A stretch of DNA of 64,000 nucleotides, taken from Vagococcus humatus. Its GTDB lineage: Bacteria; Bacillota; Bacilli; Lactobacillales; Vagococcaceae. The stretch is from the NCBI RefSeq assembly GCF_003950325.1, contig NZ_PXZH01000006.1, forward strand, positions 1 to 64,000. Direction: 5' to 3'. Positions 26,678 through 35,674 of the stretch are shown in pieces. Position 1 is the first letter of the stretch; every line of letters begins with the position of its first letter. A model generated the notes under the pieces. It was not told the origin of the DNA and did not search any database. It saw only the letters and a list, made by a program, of their open reading frames with translations. The position numbers were made by a program, and so were the translations under genes.

Positions 26678-28991
26678 TTACTGGATATGGCCTTGTTTTT
26701 TTGTAGGACTTATTAATCTGCTTGCCTTAGATTTTTCTTGGATATGGGTAGGATTAATAAGTCTTTTTTTATGGCGATTGTGGAGGTTAAATCATTTAAA
26801 AATAGGGTTAGTTACGCTGATTATCGGAGGAATGTTTTTAGGTTACTATGTATGTTTAGGTCAATTCACGCAAAAGAATTGGCAAAAAGTGGAGAAAGAA
26901 ACAGACTGGAAGGGGGAAATAAGTATTGACTCCACTAGCATTCAGTCTACGGAAAACTCTTTAAAATTTATCGCTCATGTTTCTTCCAGTGGGGAAAAAG
27001 TGCAAGTATATTATCAACCTGCTGACTTAAAGGAACGGGCTAATTGGCAGAAAATGACTGGTAGGTTAATTTTATCAGGTTCTTTTCATTCAGAATTAGC
27101 TGAGACAAAGCGTAATGTAGCAGGCTTTGATTACCGATTTTATCTAGCTTCCCAACATATTTACCGGTTACTAAAACTTGAGAAAATTGATACTCTTAAC
27201 TTAGTGTCTTCTCTAACCCTTAAACAGCGTTGCTTTTTTTGGAAAAAGCATATTATTTCTCGGCTTTCTAGTCGGCAATTTCCTTATCTAATAATGTGTC
27301 TTAAAAAATTTTATTTAGCTGAATCTGATGAAGAATTTATTCAACAAACAACCTTACTAAATAAATTAGGTCTTATTTTTTTATTTCAACTAACTGGCAT
27401 GTATGTGGCCTATTTACTGAAACTACTGAGATATCTGTTATTAAGGTGTTACGTGTTTCAAGAGTTAGTCGATATAATTGAATGGTTTATTTTATTGACA
27501 CTAGTGTGTTTAAGTGGGCAAAGTAACCGATTAACTTATCTTTATAGCTTATTATTTATGACAATAAGTAAAGCTAGCCGTTTTTTTAAAATAAAGTTAA
27601 GCCCGTTAGATATTTGGGCTTGGCTGATGTTATTGATACTAGGAATTTATCCTTATAGTTTGCAACAATTTAGTGGGCAAATGATTGGCTTAATGGGGTT
27701 AGTCTATCTTCAGCGGCATACGCTGCTTTTCGGTCCCTTAGTAAGTACAGCAGATAAATTTACCTACAAGCTAAAGACTAAACTGTTTTTTTCTGTTGGA
27801 TTATGGGGGCTGACTTCCTATCATTTTTATCAAATATCTGTAATAGCTTTGGTTTTAGTTCCTTTGTTAAGTTTAGGCTTGATTGGTATAAATTTATTAG
27901 GATTTTTATTAAGTGTTCTAGTAGTTATTTTTCCAACTAGTAGTATGTTAGGTTTAAATCTTCTAGAGAAGACTCTTCAATTATTTTTCAAAAGTATGTC
28001 TAGTATAGAAGGGCTACCAGGACTTTCAGTGATAACTTCTCGCTTGCCCTGGATAATTTATTTAGGGATAGTAGTAGTTATGATTGTTATGGGGTGTAGT
28101 CAGAGGCGACTTTCTTACATCTCTTATTTCATAGGTTGTTGCAGTTTGCTATGTTTTGGAAAATATTTAAATCCTATAGGTCAAATAAGTTTTGTGGATG
28201 TAGGACAAGGAGACGCTATTTTTATTCAAATGCCCTTTCATCAGCAAAATATTTTAATCGATACTGGTGGTAAACTAGTGTTTAAGCCAAAGAAACAAGC
28301 AACTGGTAAAAGTAATGCAGCTTATACATTAATTCCTTTTTTAAAAAGTCAAGGAGTTAGTCGGCTAGATCAAGTATTTGTGACTCATAGTGATATGGAT
28401 CACATGGGAGATTTAGGAGTAATAAGTCAAGAGTTTCCTATCACGAAATTGTATTATGGCAAAGGAGCCATGGCTAAATCCGTTTTTAAGCAATATGCCA
28501 AAAAATTAAAAAGTCAGGGAACTCAACTGATTCCTTTGTTAGCGCCTAAAGAATATAGGTTATTTGATGGATATTTAGAACTATTATCTCCTGAAGAAAA
28601 AGGAGCAGGTAAGAATAATGACTCCCTTGTCCTGTTGTTTCAAACCCATAGGCAAAGTTATTTGCTAACAGGTGATTTAGAAAAAGAAGGAGAAAATAAA
28701 CTATTAGAAAAATGGCAACTTCCGCAAATAGATGTGTTAAAATTAGGCCATCATGGCAGTCGCTACTCCACCTCAAAAGAATGGTTAGATAAATTAAAAC
28801 CAAGAGATGGGATTATTTCTTGTGGAAAAAACAACCGTTATCAGCATCCACATAGAGAAGTACTTCAACAGTTGCAAGATCATCATGTTTCTATTTTTAG
28901 AACTGATTTAGATGGAATGATTCGCTATAAGTGGTGCTATTTATTTGAAGCTAAATGGCGAAGAGAAACGGTTAAAATAAGAGAAGAGTAA
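26637..28991 (+). CDS. comEC: ComEC, DNA uptake channel
   Basis: A polytopic protein of about 784 residues: a short N-terminal membrane region, an OB-fold segment (DUF4131, about 80-170), the Competence membrane domain (about 215-490) and a C-terminal metallo-beta-lactamase domain with FVTHSDMDHMG and HHGSRYSTSKEW. It moves single-stranded DNA across the membrane. The frame is open through the end with no disruption, so it looks functional. The start is uncertain: ATG at 26637 and TTG at 26625 both lie inside comEB without a strong ribosome binding site. Confidence 0.92.
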   Translation: MAVLQKISFWKITNYWIWPCFFVGLINLLALDFSWIWVGLISLFLWRLWRLNHLKIGLVTLIIGGMFLGYYVCLGQFTQKNWQKVEKETDWKGEISIDSTSIQSTENSLKFIAHVSSSGEKVQVYYQPADLKERANWQKMTGRLILSGSFHSELAETKRNVAGFDYRFYLASQHIYRLLKLEKIDTLNLVSSLTLKQRCFFWKKHIISRLSSRQFPYLIMCLKKFYLAESDEEFIQQTTLLNKLGLIFLFQLTGMYVAYLLKLLRYLLLRCYVFQELVDIIEWFILLTLVCLSGQSNRLTYLYSLLFMTISKASRFFKIKLSPLDIWAWLMLLILGIYPYSLQQFSGQMIGLMGLVYLQRHTLLFGPLVSTADKFTYKLKTKLFFSVGLWGLTSYHFYQISVIALVLVPLLSLGLIGINLLGFLLSVLVVIFPTSSMLGLNLLEKTLQLFFKSMSSIEGLPGLSVITSRLPWIIYLGIVVVMIVMGCSQRRLSYISYFIGCCSLLCFGKYLNPIGQISFVDVGQGDAIFIQMPFHQQNILIDTGGKLVFKPKKQATGKSNAAYTLIPFLKSQGVSRLDQVFVTHSDMDHMGDLGVISQEFPITKLYYGKGAMAKSVFKQYAKKLKSQGTQLIPLLAPKEYRLFDGYLELLSPEEKGAGKNNDSLVLLFQTHRQSYLLTGDLEKEGENKLLEKWQLPQIDVLKLGHHGSRYSTSKEWLDKLKPRDGIISCGKNNRYQHPHREVLQQLQDHHVSIFRTDLDGMIRYKWCYLFEAKWRRETVKIREE

Positions 28992-29015
28992 GTTAAAAAG
29001 AAAGTAGGAAGATCA

Positions 29016-30038
29016 GTGAGTTTTCAAACAGAATTAGCTAAAATTAAACAAAATAAACTAGCTCCTATTTATTTATTACAAGGAACTGAAAAATTTTTAG
29101 CAGATCAGTTTTTAGAACAATTAGTTAATCAATTGGGATTAATCGATGATGAGATGAATAAAATAGTATTCGATATGGAGAGTACCCCATTATCTGAAGG
29201 GATAGAAGAGGCAACTAGTGCTCCTTTTTTTGGTGAGTATCGATTAGTGATGCTAGATCATCCCTATTTTTTAACAGGAGATAAGAGAACAGGTATGCCA
29301 GAACATCATTTAGAGGAGTTATTAGCTTATTTAAAAAATCCTTTGGAGTCGACTATTTTAGTTATGATAGCAGGTTATCCTAAACTAGATGAACGAAAAA
29401 AAGTCGTTAAAGAATTGAAAAAAACAGCGACTTTGATAGATGTATCCCCGATGGAAGAAAAACAGGTAAGAGAGTATGTGGCACATTATATAGCAGGAGA
29501 GGGTTACGATATTAGTCCAGAAGCTTATCGGTTATTACTAGAAAGAACTAATATGGATTTTTCACAACTGATGGCAGAATTAGATAAGTTATTTTTAACC
29601 GGTATGCCAACCAAAAAAATTACTCGCTACATGGTTGAGAGTTTAGTTCCAAAAACTCTCGAACAAAATATTTTTGACATGACTAGCTACGTGCTAAAAA
29701 AAGATACTAAAGAAGCACTAAATCTATATCATGATTTGGTAAGACAGGGAGAAGAAACAATTAAAATCAATAGTATTTTGATTAGTCAAGTAAGGTTACT
29801 TCTTCATGTTCAGTTATTAGGAAAAAGAGGTTATCCGCAAAAAAATATGGCCCAACTGTTAAAAGTTCACCCTTATCGCATTAAATTAGCGATACAACAA
29901 GCGAAACATTTTCAATTTGCATCATTGGCTAGTGTGTTAGATGAGCTAATCGAAAATGACTACGGAATGAAAACTGGAATGATGGATAAAGAACTGTTAT
30001 TTGAATTATTTCTTCTGAAAACAGCTAGCTTATTATAA
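29016..30038 (+). CDS. holA: DNA polymerase III delta subunit
   Basis: A 340-residue clamp-loader subunit that opens the beta clamp. It carries the HolA N-terminal pattern (APIYLLQGTEKFLADQF), EEATSAPFFGEYRLVML and the C-terminal helical collar domain. GTG start after GGAAGATCA. It is the last gene of the comE run, as in most Firmicutes, so it may share the com transcript. Confidence 0.93.
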   Translation: MSFQTELAKIKQNKLAPIYLLQGTEKFLADQFLEQLVNQLGLIDDEMNKIVFDMESTPLSEGIEEATSAPFFGEYRLVMLDHPYFLTGDKRTGMPEHHLEELLAYLKNPLESTILVMIAGYPKLDERKKVVKELKKTATLIDVSPMEEKQVREYVAHYIAGEGYDISPEAYRLLLERTNMDFSQLMAELDKLFLTGMPTKKITRYMVESLVPKTLEQNIFDMTSYVLKKDTKEALNLYHDLVRQGEETIKINSILISQVRLLLHVQLLGKRGYPQKNMAQLLKVHPYRIKLAIQQAKHFQFASLASVLDELIENDYGMKTGMMDKELLFELFLLKTASLL

Positions 30039-30076
30039 AAAAACACCTTCATGAATTGTCATGAAGGTGTTTTTTT
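30037..30076. terminator. Bidirectional terminator between holA and rpsT
   Basis: A long stem ACACCTTCATGA / TCATGAAGGTGT with ATTG loop, A-run on one side and T-run on the other, between two convergent genes. Confidence 0.93.
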
Positions 30077-30081
30077 AATCA

Positions 30082-30342
30082 TTAAGCTTTTTTAGCTAAT
30101 TTTGCATGTAAGCGAGATTTAGTGCGGTTAGCTTTGTTTTTATGAATAAGGCCTTTAGTTTCAGCCATATCAATTGCTCTATTAGCTGCAAGTTGTAATT
30201 CAGCAACGTCGTCAGAACCAACTTCGATAGCTTTTTCGAATTTTTTAATAGCAGTACGCATAGAACTTAATTGTTTAGCGTTTAATTCGTTAGACTTTTC
30301 AGTTGTACGAACGCGTTTGATAGCAGATTCAATGTTTGGCAT
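30082..30342 (-). CDS. rpsT: 30S ribosomal protein S20
   Basis: An 86-residue basic helical protein ([19 protein letters not shown], then [20 protein letters not shown]), typical of S20, which binds the 5' domain of 16S rRNA. The start at 30342 is preferred because TTGGAGGTG lies five bases before it. An upstream in-frame ATG at 30357 overlaps the Shine-Dalgarno sequence. A minus-strand promoter TTGAAT-17-TATAGA is visible about 60 bases upstream. Confidence 0.96.
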   Translation of the reverse strand: MPNIESAIKRVRTTEKSNELNAKQLSSMRTAIKKFEKAIEVGSDDVAELQLAANRAIDMAETKGLIHKNKANRTKSRLHAKLAKKA

Positions 30343-30553
30343 GGGTGTCACCTCCAATGGTATAGAATACTATATTCTATAGAGACTATAGGAATATAAT
30401 TCAACATGACTTATTATACAGAATGAATTTTAAGTTTGCAATATTTTTATTTAACAAACACTGATTCTATTTATAAAAGAAACAAATATGTTCATAAAAA
30501 CGGTAGGAAAATGTGTAAAATATGTTATGATAAAGTCAGTTAAATGAGAGTAG

Positions 30554-31576
30554 GTGAAAGGATTGAGTATTGCGTTTATTGTGACCATTATTTTAGTCAT
30601 GAGCGTCATTTTTGTTAATGGATGGACAGATGCACCAAATGCTATTGCAACAGCTATTTCAACAAGAGTTTTACGACCTAAACAAGCGATTCGTTTAGCA
30701 GTTGTGATGAATTTTTTGGGAGCCTTAGTGATGACATTATTTAATGCACAAGTGGCTGAAACCATTAGTAATATTGTTTCTTTTGGGGATGATATTCGGT
30801 CAGCACAAATTGCTTTAGCAGCTTCGTTATTTGCTATTGTCGTTTGGGCAGTTGCAGCTTGGTGGTTTGGTATTCCAACCAGTGAAAGTCATGCTTTAAT
30901 TGCAGGATTAACAGGTTCAGCCATGACACTAGGTGGACTAAATGCAGTGAATATGGGGGAATGGAAAAAAGTATTGATTGGTTTAGTTGTCTCAACAGTT
31001 GCCGGTTTTTTTGGAGGCTATTTAATTGTCAAATTAGTGGAAGCGCTTTTTAAATGGGTGGATAGAAGACGGGCTAACACTATTTTTACTTATGGACAAG
31101 CTTTCGGGGCGACGGCTATGGCATTTTTACATGGAGCTCAAGATGGCCAAAAATTTATGGGAGTCTTTATGCTAGGTCTTTATTATAATGGCTTAGTTGC
31201 TAAAACAGCCGGTGGTTTTATTATTCCAATATGGGTGATGGCCTTGTGCTCGTTAACCATGGGGCTTGGTACATCAGTCGGAGGTATGCGAATCATTAAA
31301 TCAGTGGGAATGGATATGGTTAAGCTAGAAAAATATCAAGGATTTTCTGCTGATATAAGTGCGGCTATCTGTCTACTGGTTGCCTCTTTATTAGGGATCC
31401 CTGTTTCAACAACTCATACTAAAACAACTGCTATTATGGGAGTAGGAGCAGCACGACGAGTTTCTAGTGTGGATTGGCAGATTGTTAAAGAGATGGTTTT
31501 AGCTTGGGTACTTACTTTTCCAGGATGTGGTTTGATCGCGTATTTAATGTCAAAATTATTTTTAGCCATTTTTTAA
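30554..31576 (+). CDS. pit: Low-affinity phosphate transporter, PiT family
   Basis: A 340-residue protein with about ten spans and the two inverted PiT signatures: GWTDAPNAIATAISTRVL near the N terminus and GIPVSTTHTKTTAIMG near the C terminus. It carries metal-phosphate with protons or sodium. It is followed by a DUF47 (PhoU-like) partner, the usual arrangement. The start could be GTG at 30554 or TTG at 30563. The AGGTGA at 30551 suits the latter. Confidence 0.92.
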   Translation: MKGLSIAFIVTIILVMSVIFVNGWTDAPNAIATAISTRVLRPKQAIRLAVVMNFLGALVMTLFNAQVAETISNIVSFGDDIRSAQIALAASLFAIVVWAVAAWWFGIPTSESHALIAGLTGSAMTLGGLNAVNMGEWKKVLIGLVVSTVAGFFGGYLIVKLVEALFKWVDRRRANTIFTYGQAFGATAMAFLHGAQDGQKFMGVFMLGLYYNGLVAKTAGGFIIPIWVMALCSLTMGLGTSVGGMRIIKSVGMDMVKLEKYQGFSADISAAICLLVASLLGIPVSTTHTKTTAIMGVGAARRVSSVDWQIVKEMVLAWVLTFPGCGLIAYLMSKLFLAIF

Positions 31577-31617
31577 GTTAAAATAAATCGTTAATGGATA
31601 GAAAAGGAGTTTTTTTG

Positions 31618-32244
31618 ATGAGACGTAGTCGAAAAGAATTTGATTATTTCGCAGAATTTTTAAATTTAACAAATAAAGGACAAGAAGCTAGCAATGAATT
31701 GCTAAAGGTATTAAAGGATTACGATAGTGGGACAATAGAAAATCAAGCTTATCAAATCCATGAAATTGAACAAGCAGGGGATAAAATTGTGCATAATATT
31801 ATGGATGAGTTAAATCATTCTTTTATTACACCGATTGACCGAGAAGATATTGTGTTGTTAACTGAATCATTGGATAATATTTTAGATGGGTTAGATTCTG
31901 TTCCTTTTCAATTGGATAGCTATTTAATTACAGAAATTAGAGGTAAAGCGATTGAAATAACTGAATTAATCGTAGAGGCAATGAATCATTTGATTGGTGT
32001 TGCAAAAGAATTTGCTAAATTTAAAAATTCTAAAGTATTAGGAGAAAAAATTGCTCATGTAAACAGCATAGAAGAGCAAGCAGATTTTTTATATCGCTCT
32101 GCTGTAAAAGAATTATTTTCTACTGAACAAGATATTTTTAATGTAGTTAAATGGAAAGCAGTTTATAGAAGATTAGAAGACATTATGGATGACATTGAAA
32201 AAACAGCAGATGTTATGGCTGGATTAGTGATTAAAAACACATAA
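31618..32244 (+). CDS. DUF47 (PhoU-like) accessory protein of the phosphate transporter
   Basis: A 208-residue all-helical protein of the DUF47 family (EIEQAGDKIVHNIMDELNHSF, then IDREDIVLLTESLDNILDGL, both carrying the metal-binding E/DxxxD patterns of PhoU). It is normally paired with PiT transporters and thought to control them. The ATG at 31618 has AAAGGAG eight bases before it. It is 41 bases after pit and surely in the same operon. Confidence 0.9.
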   Translation: MRRSRKEFDYFAEFLNLTNKGQEASNELLKVLKDYDSGTIENQAYQIHEIEQAGDKIVHNIMDELNHSFITPIDREDIVLLTESLDNILDGLDSVPFQLDSYLITEIRGKAIEITELIVEAMNHLIGVAKEFAKFKNSKVLGEKIAHVNSIEEQADFLYRSAVKELFSTEQDIFNVVKWKAVYRRLEDIMDDIEKTADVMAGLVIKNT

Positions 32245-32257
32245 AGACAGAGATATA

Positions 32258-32297
32258 AAAAGTGTTCCCACCAAACTGAGTGAGAACACTTTTTTTA
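32258..32297. terminator. Bidirectional terminator, pit operon / gpx
   Basis: Stem AAAGTGTTC / GAACACTTT with a 15-base loop and flanking A and T tracts, between convergent genes. Confidence 0.85.
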
Positions 32298-32771
32298 TTC
32301 TGCTAAAAGAGCTTCAATATCGGGAATCATTTTAGATGGTTTATCTTTAGGAGCAAAACGTTTTACAACATCTCCTTTTCGGTTAATTAAAAATTTAGTG
32401 AAGTTCCATTTAATATGGTCACCTAATAATCCAGAGGAATGAGCGGTTAAATAAGCAAATAGTGGGTCTGCCTTTTCTCCGTTTAAAACAGTTAATTGAT
32501 GCATAGGAAAAGTAACCCCGTAAGTCATGCGGCAAGCTTCAGCTGCTTTTTGCCCAGATTCTAATTCTTGTTTAAATTGATTAGAAGGAAATCCTAATAC
32601 TACAAGACCTTCTTTTTGATAGGTTTGATACAAAGATTCTAATTCAGCAAACTGAGGAGTAAAACCGCATTTGGTTGCAGTATTGACGATTAAGAGAACT
32701 TTCCCTTGGTAGTCTTTTAAGGAATAAGTTTGACCATTTTCTAAAGTAGCAGGGTAATCATAAATAGACAT
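32295..32771 (-). CDS. Glutathione peroxidase family thiol peroxidase
   Basis: A 158-residue Cys-type peroxidase (BsaA-like). The peroxidatic Cys is in VNTATKCGFTPQ, Gln in GFPSNQF and Trp in KWNFTKFL, completing the Cys-Gln-Trp active site. Bacterial members usually use thioredoxin. The ATG at 32771 is preferred to 32780 because AAAGGA is eight bases from it. It reduces hydrogen peroxide or lipid peroxides and complements the sodA and rubrerythrin genes here. Confidence 0.92.
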   Translation of the reverse strand: MSIYDYPATLENGQTYSLKDYQGKVLLIVNTATKCGFTPQFAELESLYQTYQKEGLVVLGFPSNQFKQELESGQKAAEACRMTYGVTFPMHQLTVLNGEKADPLFAYLTAHSSGLLGDHIKWNFTKFLINRKGDVVKRFAPKDKPSKMIPDIEALLAE

Positions 32772-32849
32772 AGTTAACATCCTTTCAGTAATGACTAGAT
32801 TACTTTCATGATAAAGCTGTTTAAAAAAGAATGCAAAGAGAAGGATTGA

Positions 32850-32910
32850 AAAAACTATACCTGTTCATGATTAGTTGTTTAGACTAATAGAAAACAGGTA
32901 TAGTTTTTTT
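32850..32910 (-). terminator. Terminator of uppP
   Basis: On the minus strand, AAACTATACCTGTT pairs with AACAGGTATAGTTT over a longer loop, then a T-run. It begins at the uppP stop. Confidence 0.8.
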
Positions 32911-33742
32911 AGTTAGTAATTAACCAGTAACCAATAAGAACGGCACCTAAAATAATACGATACCAACCAAATGGTTTAAAGTCATTTGTTTTAATAAAGT
33001 TAAGTAAGAATTTAATAACAATGATTGATACTACAAAAGCAACAATACATCCAACCATTAAAATAGTAAATTCATTGATGGAAAAAGTATTTCCTCGGTA
33101 AAAGAATTTAAATAATTTTAAACCACTTCCACCAAACATAGCAGGGATACTTAAGAAAAATGAAAATTCAGTAGAAACAAAACGGGAACAACCAATAATC
33201 ATTGCACCGATGATAGTCGCACCAGAGCGAGAAGTTCCAGGCATTAGAGCTAAAACTTGAAATAGTCCAATGATAAAAGCTGCTTTATAAGTGAATGAGT
33301 CAAAATTATCACATTTAGGGCTACGACCTTTATTCCAATTTTCAACTAGGATAAATAAAACCCCATATAAAATCAGCATAATGGCAATAGGTAAAAATTT
33401 ATGGAAATGCAGTTCGAACCAATCATCTAAAGGAACTCCAATAATAGCTGCAGGAAGTGTTCCTACAATAACTTTCCCCCATAAATTCCATGTGCTTTTT
33501 TTCTCGAGGGGTGATTTTTTAGGAGAAAAAGGGTTGAGTTTATGGAAGTACAAGACAACTATAGCTAAAATAGCACCTAGTTGAATGACTACATTAAACA
33601 TTTCTTTAAAAGCAGGTGTTGCTTCTAATTTTAAAAATTCATCTACTAAAATCAAATGACCAGTACTACTGATAGGGAGCCATTCAGTAATACCTTCAAC
33701 GATTCCTAGAATAATGGCTTTAATAATATTAAACCAGTCCAT
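32909..33742 (-). CDS. uppP: Undecaprenyl-diphosphate phosphatase
   Basis: A 277-residue membrane enzyme (BacA) that regenerates undecaprenyl phosphate for cell-wall synthesis and gives low-level bacitracin resistance. Family motifs are present: GIVEGITEWLPISSTGHL near the N terminus and MPGTSRSGATI near residue 170, with the catalytic Glu, Ser and Arg. The second ATG is preferred because AAAGG is nine bases from it and overlaps the first ATG (33751). Confidence 0.95.
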   Translation of the reverse strand: MDWFNIIKAIILGIVEGITEWLPISSTGHLILVDEFLKLEATPAFKEMFNVVIQLGAILAIVVLYFHKLNPFSPKKSPLEKKSTWNLWGKVIVGTLPAAIIGVPLDDWFELHFHKFLPIAIMLILYGVLFILVENWNKGRSPKCDNFDSFTYKAAFIIGLFQVLALMPGTSRSGATIIGAMIIGCSRFVSTEFSFFLSIPAMFGGSGLKLFKFFYRGNTFSINEFTILMVGCIVAFVVSIIVIKFLLNFIKTNDFKPFGWYRIILGAVLIGYWLITN

Positions 33743-33943
33743 TGTGTCCATCCTTTCTAAATAAAATAGTTATCTTAAACAGTATAGGAAGAAACTAACA
33801 AAATACCAACTAATTTGTTAAATATTAAAGAAACCCTAAACTTTTATGCACTTTTTTTCTTAGAAGACAGATAAAAGAAGATAAGATTAATTAGTTCACT
33901 AGGATCTTTTTTAGCAGTATAGTAAATAAAAGGAGGGATTTTA

Positions 33944-34792
33944 ATGAAACAGATGATGATTGGTAAAAGGTTAGTACCAGCAATTGGCATGGGAACTTGG
34001 GGATTAGGAGAAAGTATATCTAGCCACGCTGCAGAAAAACGCTCCTTACAAGAAGGACTTCATTTAGGTGCTAGAGTTATTGATACAGCTGAAATGTATG
34101 GGGATGGCTTAGCTGAACAACTAGTAGGAGAAGTCATTCAAGAAAGTAAGCGAGAAGACATTTATTTAATTTCTAAATTTTATCCGTGGCATGCTGGTGC
34201 TCAGCAATTAGAAGCTAGTTTACATGCTAGCTTGAAACGGTTAAAAACTGACTATTTAGATTTATATTTACTACATTGGCGAGGAAACATTCCGTTAACT
34301 GAAACCATTGAAATCCTCGAAGCTTGTAAGAAAGCAGGAAAAATTAAACAATGGGGAGTTTCCAACTTTGATATACGTGATATGAAAGAATTATATCAGT
34401 TACCTCAGGGAGATAAATGTGTAACCAATCAAGTCTTGTATAATTTAGGGAGTCGTGGTATTGAATTTGATTTACTTCCTTGGATGAAAGAGCAACAGAT
34501 ACCGTTGATTGCCTACGCTCCAGTGGCTCATGGAGATACTTTAGGGGCTAATTTGGAAAAGAAAAAAATTCTTCGTCAAATTGCTGGTGAACATAATGGA
34601 ACAGTCTATCAAATTTTATTGGCTTGGTCTATTCATAACGGCACAACTTTAGCTATTCCGAAAGCTAGTCAATTAGAACATATGCAAGATAATATGGGAG
34701 CTTTAAATCTATCTTTAACAGAAAACGATTTGAAAGAGTTAGACCGTTTATATCCTGCTCCTAAGCGCAAATTACCTTTAGCAGTCCTGTAG
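33944..34792 (+). CDS. Aldo/keto reductase
   Basis: A 282-residue TIM-barrel NADPH oxidoreductase. The catalytic tetrad is visible as Asp and Tyr in DTAEMYGDG, Lys in ISKFYPW and His in LYLLHWRG. The C-terminal IPKASQLEHMQDN matches the cofactor-binding loop. It is most like the YeaE/diketogulonate reductase branch. Substrate cannot be told. Strong AGGAGGG ribosome binding site. Confidence 0.9.
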   Translation: MKQMMIGKRLVPAIGMGTWGLGESISSHAAEKRSLQEGLHLGARVIDTAEMYGDGLAEQLVGEVIQESKREDIYLISKFYPWHAGAQQLEASLHASLKRLKTDYLDLYLLHWRGNIPLTETIEILEACKKAGKIKQWGVSNFDIRDMKELYQLPQGDKCVTNQVLYNLGSRGIEFDLLPWMKEQQIPLIAYAPVAHGDTLGANLEKKKILRQIAGEHNGTVYQILLAWSIHNGTTLAIPKASQLEHMQDNMGALNLSLTENDLKELDRLYPAPKRKLPLAVL

Positions 34793-34923
34793 TACTGTGA
34801 CATAAAAGTATGAGTGAATTAAAAAATTGCTGGAACAGAAGCTGAATTTACAATTAATCGTGGATTTTTTCACAAAAGTGGTATAATGAGAGTAGAAGTA
34901 AATGTATGAGAGGAGATCTAAAC

Positions 34924-35511
34924 ATGAAAAAATCATTAAAAGGAACAAAAACAGCGGATAATTTATTAAAAGCTTTTGCAGGAGAATCTCAAGCAAGAAA
35001 TCGTTATACCATGTATGCTTCTGTTGCTAAAAAAGAAGGGTATGAACAAATTAGTGCTATTTTTCTAGAAACAGCTGAAAATGAACGGGTTCATGCGAAA
35101 CGTTTCTTTGAATTTTTAGCAGATGATTTTGAAGGTGAAATGAGACACTTAGAAGCAGACTACCCAGTCGGATTAGGTACAACGGAAGATAACTTAAAAT
35201 ATGCGGCTGAAGGGGAACATGATGAATGGTCTGATTTATATCCAGCTTTTGCAGAAGTAGCAAAAGAAGAAGGATTTACAGCTATTGCAGCTGCCTTTAG
35301 ATATATTAGTGTTTCAGAAAAACATCATGAAGAACGTTACTTAAAATTATTAGAAAATGTTAAAGAATACGAAGTCTTTAAAAAAGACGGAGAAGTTTAC
35401 TGGCGTTGTCGTAAATGCGGTTATGTGTACAAAGGAAAAGAAGCACCTAAGAAATGTCCAGCTTGTGATCATCCTCAAGCTTATTTTGAACTATTATGTG
35501 ATAATTTTTAA
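34924..35511 (+). CDS. Rubrerythrin
   Basis: A 195-residue non-haem iron peroxidase. The N-terminal four-helix diiron domain has the ligand motifs GESQARNRY, ETAENERVHAKRF and SEKHHEERY. The C-terminal rubredoxin domain has CRKCGY and CPAC. It reduces hydrogen peroxide under low oxygen. The ATG at 34924 follows AGGAG at 34910-34914. A -10 TATAAT (about 34881) is the likely promoter. With sodA and the peroxidase it forms the oxidative-stress set of this window. Confidence 0.93.
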   Translation: MKKSLKGTKTADNLLKAFAGESQARNRYTMYASVAKKEGYEQISAIFLETAENERVHAKRFFEFLADDFEGEMRHLEADYPVGLGTTEDNLKYAAEGEHDEWSDLYPAFAEVAKEEGFTAIAAAFRYISVSEKHHEERYLKLLENVKEYEVFKKDGEVYWRCRKCGYVYKGKEAPKKCPACDHPQAYFELLCDNF

Positions 35512-35545
35512 TCTGATTATTTTATAAATAATGAGTTGACTAAAA

Positions 35546-35579
35546 ATAAGTCTCCTAAATTTAGGAGGCTTATTTTTTA
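35546..35579 (+). terminator. Terminator after rubrerythrin
   Basis: TAAGTCTCCTAAA / TTTAGGAGGCTTA hairpin followed by T6. Confidence 0.85.
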
Positions 35580-35597
35580 ATTTTTTTATAAGATGTA

Positions 35598-35650
35598 TTG
35601 AAATTCAATAAGACGTATTATATAGTGTAAATATACTTAATTAATACGTC
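35598..35650 (+). promoter_or_regulatory. ppdK promoter with CcpN-like operator
   Basis: TTGAAA (35598-35603), 17-bp spacer, TATAGT (35621-35626). GACGTATTA (35612-35620) within the spacer and TAATACGTC (35642-35650) downstream of the -10 form an inverted repeat. The ATAAGACG inside it recurs at the ccpN promoter (38363-38370). The neighbouring regulator gene makes CcpN the likely ligand. Confidence 0.65.
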
Positions 35651-35674
35651 ATAATGAAACGGGGAAGAAATTAG